From a virus: a DNA stretch of 32,133 nt. Positions 4,967 to 13,450 of the stretch are shown one piece after another. Location of the stretch: IMG/VR virus record IMGVR_UViG_3300046777_000648, positions 1 to 32,133 of that record; one strand, 5' to 3'. The notes below the pieces were generated by a model. The model was not told where the DNA came from. It did no database searches and saw only the letters and a list, made by a program, of their open reading frames with translations. The position numbers and the translations under genes were made by a program. Numbering within the stretch: position 1 is the stretch's first letter; every line of letters begins with the position of its first letter.

Positions 4967-6025
4967 GGAAATCCGAAGAAGAATCGTGTCCTTGTTAAGT
5001 CTGCCGTTCAGGTTGGATGCCTTGGCATTGACTTCTTCAAGAACCTTTCGTAGAGCGATCTTACCGCCGTCCAGCACTGTCTTCAGTACCTTCTCAGGCT
5101 TTCGCAGAGTCTTACAAATAGAAGTATCGACGCTGTAGTTCAGAATAGAACTGCCCTTCACCATCAAGCCTGCAGCATCCAGTGCATTATAGACGCCCAG
5201 CTTGCGAGTCTTGACGTTGAAAACCCAAAGCTGGGAAGCACCGGGAATCTTGACGGGATCGATAGACTGCAGCTTGAACTCGTCGTTCTTCTGCAGGAAC
5301 TTGATTCCGCGCACCATCTTCTCAACGCTGACAGGCTTCTTCTTGCGAGGCTTACGGGCAGCCGATGCATTACTCGCAATCTTCTTGGCGTCAGCAATGA
5401 TGTTAGCGTAGCACTTAAAGATATTAAGTAGACGCGACTTGTTATACCCGCTGTAATACTCGCGCAGCTGAGGATCCTTTAGTGCATGCTCTAGTGCACC
5501 AAGACGAGCCTCGAAAAACTCCGCGATCTTACTTGCATGGATCGACTTGACTTCCTGCTTGGTGAACCACTGATATGCGTTCATCTTAGCAGCATCGCCA
5601 CGAATACCATATTCGTCGACCATGGCTTCCAGTTCAGCAATAAAGAAGTCAGTCTTAGCCTGCACCCTTTCCTGAATGGAAATGACGTTGTCTTCAACAA
5701 CGACAGCTGCAGCAACAGGAACCGGATCAGCCTTGGGCTTGATTAGCTCATTAAACTGATCAAGTAGCCGCTGGAAAGTTTCCTGACTGGGAACAGAAAA
5801 CTGGCAGCCTCTAGACTTCATGCGCATCGCCCAAGCAAGCGACGTAAACTTGCTGGCGACATAATTGTCCTTGATACCAAGATACTTTGCAGCATCCTTT
5901 TCGTTCTTATTTGTATTGTACCAAGAGAAGGCTTCGTGAATATCAGTCTGAGTGTATTCCCGATCCCATGTGGGCTCGGCATTAGTCTCAGAGATGCGCA
6001 CAACCTTAGAGGACTTCTTTGCCAT
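4964..6025 (-). CDS. Conserved phage hypothetical protein, 353 aa
   Basis: A mainly helical, basic protein. The first 75 residues look like a helix-turn-helix (DAAKYLGIKDNYVASKF). A flexible Ala/Val/Pro stretch follows (about 98-112), and a basic linker (ARKPRKKKP, about 225-233) leads into a C-terminal domain with LWVFNVKTRKLGVYNA and SVDTSICKTLRKPE. I recall similar C-terminal segments in unannotated proteins of T4-like cyanophages, but no function is assigned. The ATG follows the upstream stop by 4 nt. A DNA-associated role is suggested by composition only. Confidence 0.8.
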   Translation of the reverse strand: MAKKSSKVVRISETNAEPTWDREYTQTDIHEAFSWYNTNKNEKDAAKYLGIKDNYVASKFTSLAWAMRMKSRGCQFSVPSQETFQRLLDQFNELIKPKADPVPVAAAVVVEDNVISIQERVQAKTDFFIAELEAMVDEYGIRGDAAKMNAYQWFTKQEVKSIHASKIAEFFEARLGALEHALKDPQLREYYSGYNKSRLLNIFKCYANIIADAKKIASNASAARKPRKKKPVSVEKMVRGIKFLQKNDEFKLQSIDPVKIPGASQLWVFNVKTRKLGVYNALDAAGLMVKGSSILNYSVDTSICKTLRKPEKVLKTVLDGGKIALRKVLEEVNAKASNLNGRLNKDTILLRIS

Positions 6026-6029
6026 TTTT

Positions 6030-6278
6030 TTAGCCGATCGCCTTTACAGAAGAAACACGGAACGAACGCCAACCGCCAGCGTTAACATCCCAAACAGAAA
6101 TGCTATTACCAACGTCCTCGGTCAGCATCGGAGCACTCATGCTCTTATAATTCTCTGGGAGATACTGCGGCAGCAGAGTGCATTCCATCACTCTCTCAGT
6201 GCCATCAACCTTCGTAAAAGTCACTGTAATGACACCCGAGCGAAGCTTTGCCACAATATCATTGTACGAGAAACTCAT
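6030..6278 (-). CDS. Small phage protein, SH3-like barrel (DUF2693-like)
   Basis: An 82-residue protein with the sequence order VITVTFTKVDGTERVMECTL followed by ISVWDVNAGGWRSFRV. This is the signature of a small protein family widespread in T4-like phages, which I recall as DUF2693 with an SH3-like fold. The biochemical role is unknown. The ATG overlaps the stop of the sugar-nucleotide enzyme gene (ATGA), so the two are translated as a coupled pair. Confidence 0.85.
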   Translation of the reverse strand: MSFSYNDIVAKLRSGVITVTFTKVDGTERVMECTLLPQYLPENYKSMSAPMLTEDVGNSISVWDVNAGGWRSFRVSSVKAIG

Positions 6279-7213
6279 TTCATCACTCCAAACAATTTAC
6301 GCTGGAAGTATTCTACCGTAGAACTTACTCCCTTGTCAAGTGTAATCTTTGGCTGCCAACCCAGTTCTGTAATAACACTAATATCTGGGCGTCTCTGCTT
6401 CGGATCATCTTTAGGCAGAGGATGAAATGTAATCTTTGATCGTGATCCTGTAATTTTAATGATCTTGTTGGCTGCTTCAATCATTGTAAACTCAGCAGGA
6501 TTGCCAACGTTCACCGGAGTCTTGATGTGAGAGTTCCAGACTGTAAGAATTCCATCAATCATATCATCGACATAACAAAAGCTTCTTGTTTGTGACCCGT
6601 CACCATAGACAGTAATAGGTGCGCCGTCGAGTGCCTGAACAATAAAATTGCTGATCACTCTACCGTCATTAGCCTGCATCTGAGGACCATAGGTGTTGAA
6701 AATACGAACGATTCGGATATCAACATTCTTCTTATGGTGGAAGTCGTAGAACAACGCTTCAGCTGCGCGCTTACCTTCATCGTAACACGCTCGGGGACCG
6801 AAGCAATTTACGTTGCCCTTGTAAGACTCTCTTTGCGGCGAGACTGTCGGGTCACCGTAGACTTCAGAGGTAGAAGTCTGTAGAATCTTGCAGAAGTTTT
6901 TATCTGCTAGCTGAAGCATGTTATACGCTCCAGTCACGCATGTCATCATTGTCTGTATCGGGTCTTTCTGATAGAAAGGTGGAGACGCAGGACATGCAAG
7001 ATTAAAGATACCATCAATCTCATCCAGCTGGATAGGATTAATGATATCGTGCTTGATGAACTTGAACTTGGGTCTACCAATCATCCATTGGATGTTTTCT
7101 ATGTTGCCGCTGGAAAGATCGTCCAGCGCAGTGACTCGATGACCTAGATTGTGAAGCCTAGCACAGAGGTGCGAGCCTAGAAACCCAGCACCTCCCGTTA
7201 CCAAATAATGCAT
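6275..7213 (-). CDS. NAD-dependent sugar epimerase, UDP-glucuronate decarboxylase-like
   Basis: A full-length 312-residue extended short-chain dehydrogenase. It has the Rossmann motif GGAGFLGS (7-14), catalytic STSEVYG (114-120), YDEGK (Y144/K148) and RSFCYVDD (210-217). The segment ASPPFYQKDPIQT (76-88) is characteristic of UDP-glucuronate decarboxylase (UXS), which makes UDP-xylose from UDP-glucuronate with tightly bound NAD+. Substrate choice within the family is not certain. The likely consumers are the two glycosyltransferase fusions upstream in the same direction, so a phage-made sugar for modifying DNA, virion or host glycans is plausible. Confidence 0.92.
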   Translation of the reverse strand: MHYLVTGGAGFLGSHLCARLHNLGHRVTALDDLSSGNIENIQWMIGRPKFKFIKHDIINPIQLDEIDGIFNLACPASPPFYQKDPIQTMMTCVTGAYNMLQLADKNFCKILQTSTSEVYGDPTVSPQRESYKGNVNCFGPRACYDEGKRAAEALFYDFHHKKNVDIRIVRIFNTYGPQMQANDGRVISNFIVQALDGAPITVYGDGSQTRSFCYVDDMIDGILTVWNSHIKTPVNVGNPAEFTMIEAANKIIKITGSRSKITFHPLPKDDPKQRRPDISVITELGWQPKITLDKGVSSTVEYFQRKLFGVMK

Positions 7214-7216
7214 AAA

Positions 7217-7615
7217 TTACACCAGTTGTTTGAGTATCGAATGTATCTCTGTTTCTTGGAAACCCCAGTTAAGCAAAGAATTCTTGAACACGTTCTTGAT
7301 TTCTTTCTTGTTAACTGACTTCTGTTTGATCATGATTCCGTTATATCCACACTTACCCATCCTCTCAACATATCCAAGCTGGTCTCCGATGATCGCGGAG
7401 AACACTTCAATTGAAGAGGTGTCGCCAACTCTAAACTGTAGAATGTTATACTTATAACCCAACTCAGTTGGTTTTACTTTAGTCTGAGCTCTATAAAAAT
7501 TCATTAAGGTTCGGGCTTCTTCCTCTTCTTGTTCCACTAGTGCCCAAACTACTGCATCACAGTTTTCTATCAACTCTTTTTCTTTTTTTTGCTGTGCGCA
7601 CTGTTCCGTTGGCAT
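7217..7615 (-). CDS. Hypothetical protein, 132 aa
   Basis: No family is recognised. The protein has a charged, Glu-rich N-terminal helix (about 10-45), a central beta-like region (YKYNILQFRVGDTSSIEVF) and a basic helical C-terminus. ATG 7615 has GGAG 7 nt upstream. The first 59 nt are also coding, in another frame, for the basic C-terminal tail of the RuvC-like nuclease, an unusually long overlap. It ends 3 nt before the sugar-nucleotide enzyme gene. Confidence 0.75.
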   Translation of the reverse strand: MPTEQCAQQKKEKELIENCDAVVWALVEQEEEEARTLMNFYRAQTKVKPTELGYKYNILQFRVGDTSSIEVFSAIIGDQLGYVERMGKCGYNGIMIKQKSVNKKEIKNVFKNSLLNWGFQETEIHSILKQLV

Positions 7616-8180
7616 TTATTTTCTCCATGGTTCCTTCTAGTATACTGTCTTGCATATATTGTGTCAAATAAAATGCATCTACTATATCTGTAACAGGGGA
7701 CGCCAACTTGCCCTTGGGTGAGAACACTGAGATTAAGTCAATCTGAGTCCTTTCATAAAACGAATCATACATTTTCTGCTTATCGGCATTTCCCTTTCCG
7801 GTCGCATACTTCTTAATCACTGATGGAGGCACTGTGAAGAACCTATACCCATCCTTGTATAGGAAATACTTCAACAGCCCGCAATTTTCAGCTAGGTTGA
7901 AAACTCTACCCTTGGAACCGAATGAATAGTCTTCGATTAGAATAGAGTGCTCTTGGTCACGATACGGGGCGATGATAGAAATAACCCAAGCTGCAATATT
8001 TTCATAACGTTGCTGGTCGCAAAGGTATTCGTCATGCTCATCGCCAAAAATGTTTCCAACCTTACCTAGAATATTTTTTTGGTCGTTTAGGAAGTGGAAG
8101 TAACTATTGTAGAAGACCTTGTCCCTGCTCACACAAACGCAAGGACAGGTCAACGAATAGTCAATTCCAACATAGATCAT
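7557..8180 (-). CDS. RuvC-like Holliday junction resolvase / RNase H-fold nuclease
   Basis: A 207-residue RNase H-fold nuclease. The first strand carries GIDYS (D7), the second acidic site is LIEDYSFGSKG (E83), and the C-terminal acidic pair is TDIVDAFYL (D165/D168). The basic segment PPSVIKKYATGKGNADK is typical of RuvC-family resolvases. It would cut branched DNA during recombination or before packaging, the job of T4 gp49 although of a different fold. The tail (KKRKRVDRKL) is highly basic. The ATG overlaps the upstream stop (ATGA), and its 3' end overlaps the next gene by 59 nt. Confidence 0.85.
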   Translation of the reverse strand: MIYVGIDYSLTCPCVCVSRDKVFYNSYFHFLNDQKNILGKVGNIFGDEHDEYLCDQQRYENIAAWVISIIAPYRDQEHSILIEDYSFGSKGRVFNLAENCGLLKYFLYKDGYRFFTVPPSVIKKYATGKGNADKQKMYDSFYERTQIDLISVFSPKGKLASPVTDIVDAFYLTQYMQDSILEGTMEKINANGTVRTAKKRKRVDRKL

Positions 8181-8383
8181 TTCTCGTCTTCGTCGAGGTC
8201 AAGATCCGGATCTGTGTCCCAAATAGAATCTTCACTGACGAAGCCAAATTCTTCATTCTGCTCTACCACATCGCCGCAAAAGGGGCAATTGTCTGGCTCG
8301 TAGCTGACTTCATCTGTGTCATATGTTAGCTGATACTTTGACCCGCAGTTGTTGCAGGTGTATTCGTCTGAGGACTCTGCCAT
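8177..8383 (-). CDS. Zinc-ribbon protein with acidic tail
   Basis: A 68-residue protein with two CxxC pairs (C10/C13 in CNNC, C33/C36 in CPFC) forming a zinc ribbon, and a long acidic C-terminal half ending DLDLDEDEK. Such small ribbons often bind RNA polymerase or nucleic acid; here that is inference. ATG 8383 is chosen because GGAG lies 6 nt before it and it follows the previous stop by 2 nt. It runs into the nuclease gene with an ATGA overlap. Confidence 0.8.
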   Translation of the reverse strand: MAESSDEYTCNNCGSKYQLTYDTDEVSYEPDNCPFCGDVVEQNEEFGFVSEDSIWDTDPDLDLDEDEK

Positions 8384-8385
8384 CT

Positions 8386-8688
8386 TCAACTCCTTGTTAT
8401 AGCTGTGATCTTCTCGATTTGCTTCTGAATAATCTCAACCCTGTTCTCCCACTTAATGTAGACTTTCTCAGGGTTCTTCATAAGATTATATAGCAGGGGC
8501 AGAATCAGACCCTCAACCTCGCGGAGTTTGGCTTTGTACTTATCTTCAACCGCACCCACAACTCTTTCTTCTAGTGAGCCGATGCGTTCTTCAATCGCCA
8601 ACAGGGCTTCTTCGCTCTTGGGCTGGGTTGTCGAAGAAACAGCATCCTCATCAGAGAAGCTAAATCCAAAATCATATTCGTTAGCCAT
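8386..8688 (-). CDS. Conserved small phage protein, 100 aa
   Basis: The protein opens with MANEYDFGFSFSDEDA, then a coiled-coil-like helix (about 25-60), and ends with LLYNLMKNPEKVYIKWENRVE and a short helix. This ending is, as I recall it, a conserved signature in T4-like cyano- and pelagiphages without known function. ATG 8688 has a GAGGTG box at good spacing, better than an in-frame start at 8700. Helical content suggests an oligomer or an adaptor. Confidence 0.85.
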   Translation of the reverse strand: MANEYDFGFSFSDEDAVSSTTQPKSEEALLAIEERIGSLEERVVGAVEDKYKAKLREVEGLILPLLYNLMKNPEKVYIKWENRVEIIQKQIEKITAITRS

Positions 8689-8696
8689 TATACACC

Positions 8697-10967
8697 TCAA
8701 TCAAAAAAGAAGATCTGGAAAAGACGCGAGTTGTTTATATCTGTTCCAAAGTACTGTGTTGCTGCATGGAAAGAACGAGCATTAAAGATAACTAGTCGAT
8801 TAAAAACATTGCCAACATAATCAACCAGTTCAAACTTACTGCTGTCATAAAAGCCACCATCAAAACACCGGTCAGCGTTAGGGTGATCTTCCATGTGGCG
8901 AATACGGCTTTCTTTATGTGCATATAGTGCAGTTCCAGAACTAAACGGAGCATCAGGTGTGAGATAAATGAGCGCTGCCCATTGCTGTGTGTCATAGTGA
9001 TACACTAGAGGGTTTTCCGGAACACAGTATTGGAACTTCCCGTTCATGCCGTGTTCATCCCAACGTATGATCTTCTGACCCATGATCTGCTCGAACTGGT
9101 GCCTTACGCTAGGCATGTGCCAACGTTCGTAGGTTCTTCTGCCTTTGTACCAGTCAGAGTGATCTTCAAACTGCTGCTGTAGAGCAAATTGACGAACTAG
9201 GTTTGGATCGTCATAGAAGTCATCAACGACCCAAAGCATCTTACGAGGCTTCCGCTTGGCGACAAACACAGACTCCAGCTGGATAGCTTGAGTGCCGCCT
9301 ATAGCGATATCATGAAGCACCTTGCAATACGTGCCAGTATCATTGTACATGTTCGTATTGATCAGGAAGTAATAGTTCGGGAATGGATTCACTCGTGCAG
9401 CATCCATCATCTGGGTAGTATACTGAAGCATTCGCTTGAAGTCACGAAGTTCCCAGTGTATCTCTGCCAAGTAGATGAGGTGATCATTTCTTCCCGGAGC
9501 GAACGGGATAGCAGCCTCGTAAAGTTCAATCGCCTTGTCATATTCTTTCAAGAAGCGATATGCATTACCAGCACCACACAACGCATAGTATGCCATCTCG
9601 TCAATACCAGTGGGAACCAATCCACCGTGCTTAACAGTTACAACCTGAGTGAAGTAGAATATGACTCTTCTGGCATACTCTGACTGGTGTACGTCCTTAA
9701 GAGGGAAGAAGTCTCCGCGATAGCAATCTTCATATGACTTACCAATATACCAAAAGTGGTATAGGTCAGTAAGCATAGTGTTCTCTCGGATAAGCTTTTC
9801 TTCAAGCTTGAGAGCATCAGTCACATACTTTGTGGGTACAGTGTAGCTTTCGCCATAGGACTGACCCGCAACCATCTTGAACGTGGTTGGTAGGTTAGTT
9901 CTCTCGAAATTCTCACCAGTGACTCCATCATTCAGATAGATGGTTTCATGTGCCGGATCATGGTTAAACTTCCAAGGCAGGTTAGCGTCCCAGATCCATG
10001 CTCTGTAATAGATCAGCCCCGGCAGGATTGACGGAACATGGAAGCTCTTAGGCTTATGTTCCTTGATATCCCAGAACGGTTTCCAGTCAAAGCTTGGGTC
10101 AACCTCTAGGGTTTCATCACAATCCATCTTCATAATCCAATCGCATCCATGCTGCTCGTTTAGAGCAACCTGTAGCAAATGGTCACGGTTCCAACCAAAG
10201 TTCACCCAACCCTCTTCAACCTTATACAGCTTTCCCGGAATGCGAGTTTCTTTTGCCCACTGCTCAACAACCTCTGGAGTTCCATCAGTAGAACCATTGT
10301 CCTGAAGCACCCAATAATCGATATATGGTGTAACGGAGTCAAGCATTCTACGAATGTTCTTGGCTTCGTTCTTAAACATCGAGATCATGCAGATGTGAGA
10401 CCAAAGAGCATTGCCACTCTTATTAGGTCTCAGGTAGTTATAGTAGCACAGCGCATCATTAAGCTTAGTTGATCCGCCAGCAGCATGGTAGCAATCTTCA
10501 GCATAGAATCCATCAGCTTCATAGACCAGTCTATAGCGAATGTTCTTTGCTGCACTCCAACGAACCATATACTGCGCAGTGTCAACCTTGCCGCATACAG
10601 GTACGTCTGCGGCTTGAGCGCGAATCGAGTTGTTGGGGAAAGCCTGCGACCAATGAAGCATTGAGCACTTGCCTAGATGATCCTTGACGCCATCATACCA
10701 CTTCTCGTGGATGATGTTATCGTCGTCTAGGATATACAGCCAATCTTCATCATTAAGGTGATCCTTAAGAGTTTCTAGGGCAAAGTTCCTGTTCGGGTTG
10801 CCGAAGTATCCAGTATCTGGCGAATGAAGATTAACTGCACCTTCAATATCTGGCGGGTTAGTGACCTTGCTGTCATAAACAATAACCCAAGTGCACTCTG
10901 CTGGAATAGTCTTCCGCATAGCTTCTAGGTTGAAAGGTCTGGTGCAGGGTGTGATAATGTAAATCAT
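8697..10967 (-). CDS. Multi-domain glycosyltransferase with TPR and 2OG-oxygenase domains, 756 aa
   Basis: A very large fusion. Residues 1-185 form a first GT-A-like domain with YILDDDN (78-84, DxD). Residues 190-345 are a GT2 domain (CMISMFKNEAKN, QDNGSTDGT at 222-230, MKMDCDE at 279-285). About 455-560 contain TPR-like helical repeats. About 575-756 match a 2OG-Fe(II)-oxygenase-like fold, with HYD (H657/D659), FHAA (H734) and SRLFQIFFF (R748); I recall similar tails as DUF6445. It would transfer one or two sugars and perhaps hydroxylate the same target. GAGG precedes the ATG by 5 nt. Acceptor and sugar are unknown. Confidence 0.9.
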   Translation of the reverse strand: MIYIITPCTRPFNLEAMRKTIPAECTWVIVYDSKVTNPPDIEGAVNLHSPDTGYFGNPNRNFALETLKDHLNDEDWLYILDDDNIIHEKWYDGVKDHLGKCSMLHWSQAFPNNSIRAQAADVPVCGKVDTAQYMVRWSAAKNIRYRLVYEADGFYAEDCYHAAGGSTKLNDALCYYNYLRPNKSGNALWSHICMISMFKNEAKNIRRMLDSVTPYIDYWVLQDNGSTDGTPEVVEQWAKETRIPGKLYKVEEGWVNFGWNRDHLLQVALNEQHGCDWIMKMDCDETLEVDPSFDWKPFWDIKEHKPKSFHVPSILPGLIYYRAWIWDANLPWKFNHDPAHETIYLNDGVTGENFERTNLPTTFKMVAGQSYGESYTVPTKYVTDALKLEEKLIRENTMLTDLYHFWYIGKSYEDCYRGDFFPLKDVHQSEYARRVIFYFTQVVTVKHGGLVPTGIDEMAYYALCGAGNAYRFLKEYDKAIELYEAAIPFAPGRNDHLIYLAEIHWELRDFKRMLQYTTQMMDAARVNPFPNYYFLINTNMYNDTGTYCKVLHDIAIGGTQAIQLESVFVAKRKPRKMLWVVDDFYDDPNLVRQFALQQQFEDHSDWYKGRRTYERWHMPSVRHQFEQIMGQKIIRWDEHGMNGKFQYCVPENPLVYHYDTQQWAALIYLTPDAPFSSGTALYAHKESRIRHMEDHPNADRCFDGGFYDSSKFELVDYVGNVFNRLVIFNARSFHAATQYFGTDINNSRLFQIFFFD

Positions 10968-10979
10968 AGTAACCTCTGA

Positions 10980-12218
10980 TCAAATGCTCAGCAGATGTGG
11001 GCGTCTGTTGTTATTCTTTACTGCAACCAGCCATGCATCAGTGACAGCAATATGGTCTTCCCACCAGAAGGTCTCCAGCCTGAATGGCTGGAACCTGATA
11101 GTATTGTTTCGGATGAAGGCTGCTTTGTCTGCTCTGGTATAGTACCAGAAGCTGTTCTGATTCCAGTAGCTTACATGAGTAGGGTCTTGAAATGCTCCAC
11201 GACCATCTGTACTTGGAACTTGAATGAATGCCCAACCTCCATCAGCCAATACTCTGTGTATCTCGCACATGATTTTATGCTTGTCATAGAGATGCTCGAG
11301 AATGTGTGAGGCATAAATGACACCCACTGAATTGTCTGGCAAAGGAATTCCATCATTGAGATCGTGCTTAAGATTGCCATCTTCCATATCGATGTTAATG
11401 TTGCATCCGGCTTTGGGATTAATCCCTCCACCCAGTTCAACAATATGCAAGCCTTTATCCTTAGCATCCTTGCAAGCTAGTTCCCATGCATACTTGTTGA
11501 ACAACTCTACTGTTGTCTTCTGTATGGCTTGGTTACGTTCTAGCCAAGTATTGTCTCCTGTAACTCTGTAGATATACAGAACCTTCGGGATGTGTACCAT
11601 CTTTGTGTTAAGGTATGTGCGGATCATCAGATCATGATCGTCACAGATGCTTAGAGTCGGATCGTGTCCACCAATAGCTCTGTATGTTTCTGCACGCCAT
11701 GCACGCACATGGTCTGGAGCAAACCAGATGAACGAGATTGAGTGGCTTGTTGCAGGGAAAGAGTCCATAGAAGTCAGCAGCTGACCTTTCCAGCTAAACT
11801 TCTTGTGTGTCCATCCATAGGCTTCGCTGTAAGGAACGAACTGATCCTTCATATGATATATGGCATCATCACTATAGACAAACCCAGCGTGTGGGTTTTC
11901 AGTAAATGCTTTATGAAGTTCAGCTAGGCAATCTGCCGTTAGGATATCGTCGTGATCGACTTCAACAAGAACATTACCTGCACCAGCGTGGAAGGCTTTG
12001 TTCTTGTTGAACCCGACACACGGATTGTTTTCGGTATCAAGAAGCACTCTCACCCGATTATCCATTGTAATCTTAGGTGAGAGTGCTTCCGGTTGGGCAC
12101 CACCATTCAGGTAGATGACCCATTCCCAGTTATCATAAGTCTGGGCAACTAAGCTATCATATAGTTCATCCAAGAACGCATTCTTAAGATGCGTCGGTGT
12201 AATAATGCTAAACTTCAC
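10980..12218 (-). CDS. Glycosyltransferase family 2 / SAM methyltransferase fusion, 412 aa
   Basis: Residues 1-245 are a GT2 domain: FSIITPTH, the metal-binding VEVDHDD (86-91) and the late CDDHDL (192-197). Residues 255-400 are a class I methyltransferase: motif I HIVELGGGINP (258-268), the acidic NIDM (275-278), and DLNDGIPLPDNSVGVIYASH ahead of ILEHL (286-310), like other SAM methyltransferases of sugar clusters. It may add a sugar and then O-methylate it. The start is GTG 12218, with GAGG 5 nt upstream. It is immediately upstream of the 756-residue fusion gene with a 12-nt gap, so the two are co-transcribed. Confidence 0.92.
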   Translation of the reverse strand: MKFSIITPTHLKNAFLDELYDSLVAQTYDNWEWVIYLNGGAQPEALSPKITMDNRVRVLLDTENNPCVGFNKNKAFHAGAGNVLVEVDHDDILTADCLAELHKAFTENPHAGFVYSDDAIYHMKDQFVPYSEAYGWTHKKFSWKGQLLTSMDSFPATSHSISFIWFAPDHVRAWRAETYRAIGGHDPTLSICDDHDLMIRTYLNTKMVHIPKVLYIYRVTGDNTWLERNQAIQKTTVELFNKYAWELACKDAKDKGLHIVELGGGINPKAGCNINIDMEDGNLKHDLNDGIPLPDNSVGVIYASHILEHLYDKHKIMCEIHRVLADGGWAFIQVPSTDGRGAFQDPTHVSYWNQNSFWYYTRADKAAFIRNNTIRFQPFRLETFWWEDHIAVTDAWLVAVKNNNRRPHLLSI

Positions 12219-12225
12219 AGATACC

Positions 12226-13203
12226 TCACTTTGCCCAAACGTCTTCCCATGATCCAGTCAATGCACCCTTAGCATAATCCGTTGCACGATTCTCGAAGAA
12301 GTTGGTGTGCGTAGGAGCATTGATCATCTCCTCAACCCACGGCAACGGATTCTTCTTTACCTTAAAGATTCCCTTTAGCCCAAGGGAAATCAGTCTACGG
12401 TCTGCAATGTAACGGATATACTGCTTGACCTGATCAGGAGTCAGATCGCGCATAGGTCCCAAGCTGAAAGCTAGTTCGATGAACTTATCTTCTAGCTCCA
12501 CCATCTTCTCAGCAATAGTATATATCTGGCTCTTCAGCCCATCTTCCCAGATATCGTTGTTCTCTTCAACAAACGTTCTGAACAACTTGATCATCGACTC
12601 ACAGTGCATAGTCTCGTCAACAATCGACCAAGTGATGATCTGACCCATTCCCTTCATCAAGCCATGACGAGGGAAGTTCAGCAACATGATGAAAGAACTG
12701 AACAGCTGTAGACCTTCGGTGAATGCGCTGAAGGCAGCAATCTGCTGCGCAATGTTCTTGCTGTCTAGGTTAGAGAACTGCTCGAAGTATTCATGCTTGT
12801 CCTTCATAGCCTGATACTGAAGGAACTCATTGTATGTCGAGTCAGGCATTCCCAGCGTTTCAATAAGGTGGCTGTATGCAGCAATGTGCAGTGCCTCACG
12901 GGCAGCAAAGCCAGCCAGCATCATACGAATCTCAGGCTGTGGGAAGTTGGGCAGATAGTTCTTGACGTATCCACCAGCAACGTCAATGTCGCCCTGTGTG
13001 AAGAAACGGAAGATGTTAGTCAGGAACGACTTTTCTTCTTCCGTCAGTTTCTTCTTCCAGTCCTTAACGTCTTCAAGCATTGGAACTTCAGTGTGAAGCC
13101 AATGCGCTTGTTCGTGCTTGAGCCAAGCCTGATATGCCCAAGGGTATGTGAATGGCTTGAAATAGGATCTTTCGTCCGTTAGCTTTAGTTCGTTCTTAGT
13201 CAT
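12226..13203 (-). CDS. nrdB: Ribonucleotide reductase class I beta subunit
   Basis: A 325-residue R2 protein. By spacing against E. coli R2, the diiron ligands are D72, E103, H106, E163, E197 and H200, and the radical tyrosine is Y110 (AAREALHIAAY; DETMH at 196-200). It makes the tyrosyl radical that NrdA uses to reduce ribonucleoside diphosphates. The C-terminus ends SWEDVWAK, where the tail should dock to NrdA. It overlaps the thioredoxin gene by 8 nt and forms one operon with nrdA and thyX. Confidence 0.97.
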   Translation of the reverse strand: MTKNELKLTDERSYFKPFTYPWAYQAWLKHEQAHWLHTEVPMLEDVKDWKKKLTEEEKSFLTNIFRFFTQGDIDVAGGYVKNYLPNFPQPEIRMMLAGFAAREALHIAAYSHLIETLGMPDSTYNEFLQYQAMKDKHEYFEQFSNLDSKNIAQQIAAFSAFTEGLQLFSSFIMLLNFPRHGLMKGMGQIITWSIVDETMHCESMIKLFRTFVEENNDIWEDGLKSQIYTIAEKMVELEDKFIELAFSLGPMRDLTPDQVKQYIRYIADRRLISLGLKGIFKVKKNPLPWVEEMINAPTHTNFFENRATDYAKGALTGSWEDVWAK

Positions 13204-13441
13204 TTAGCCATGCTTCCAGTTCTTTAGTTGACATTGATCCAGTCTTTCTTTTAACTTCGGTGTCGCCATCCATCATAATTAGAGTCGGCACACCACGCAC
13301 TCCACGTGCCTTAGTATAGTCCATATTCTCGTCGATGTCAATAACTTCTACAGGAATATCAGTCTTGATTTCTTCGAACGCCTTTGAAAGCATCTGGCAT
13401 GGATGACACCATGATGCTTCAAACTTAAATACTTTCTTCAT
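13196..13441 (-). CDS. Thioredoxin/glutaredoxin-like protein
   Basis: An 81-residue thioredoxin fold with the redox motif WCHPC (11-15) and the cis-Pro segment GVPTL near 51-55. Its place between nrdA and nrdB, like T4 nrdC near its reductase genes, indicates that it re-reduces ribonucleotide reductase after each turnover. It is shorter than E. coli thioredoxin (about 108 residues), with the first helix and strand missing. GGAG lies 5 nt before the ATG. The CHPC active-site pair differs from the CGPC of host thioredoxins and should shift its redox potential. Confidence 0.93.
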   Translation of the reverse strand: MKKVFKFEASWCHPCQMLSKAFEEIKTDIPVEVIDIDENMDYTKARGVRGVPTLIMMDGDTEVKRKTGSMSTKELEAWLND

Positions 13442-13450
13442 CTTTGCTCC

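Noticed and set aside
5164-5397. Minus-strand 77-codon frame
   Set aside because: It lies inside the 353-residue gene in another frame and is a Ser/Arg-rich shadow.
9288-9683. Plus-strand 131-codon frame
   Set aside because: It is antisense to the middle of the glycosyltransferase fusion, with no start signal or family features.
7217-12218. Whole sugar block as an inserted mobile element
   Set aside because: I found no terminal repeats, integrase or transposase, and the flanking genes are packed without scars.
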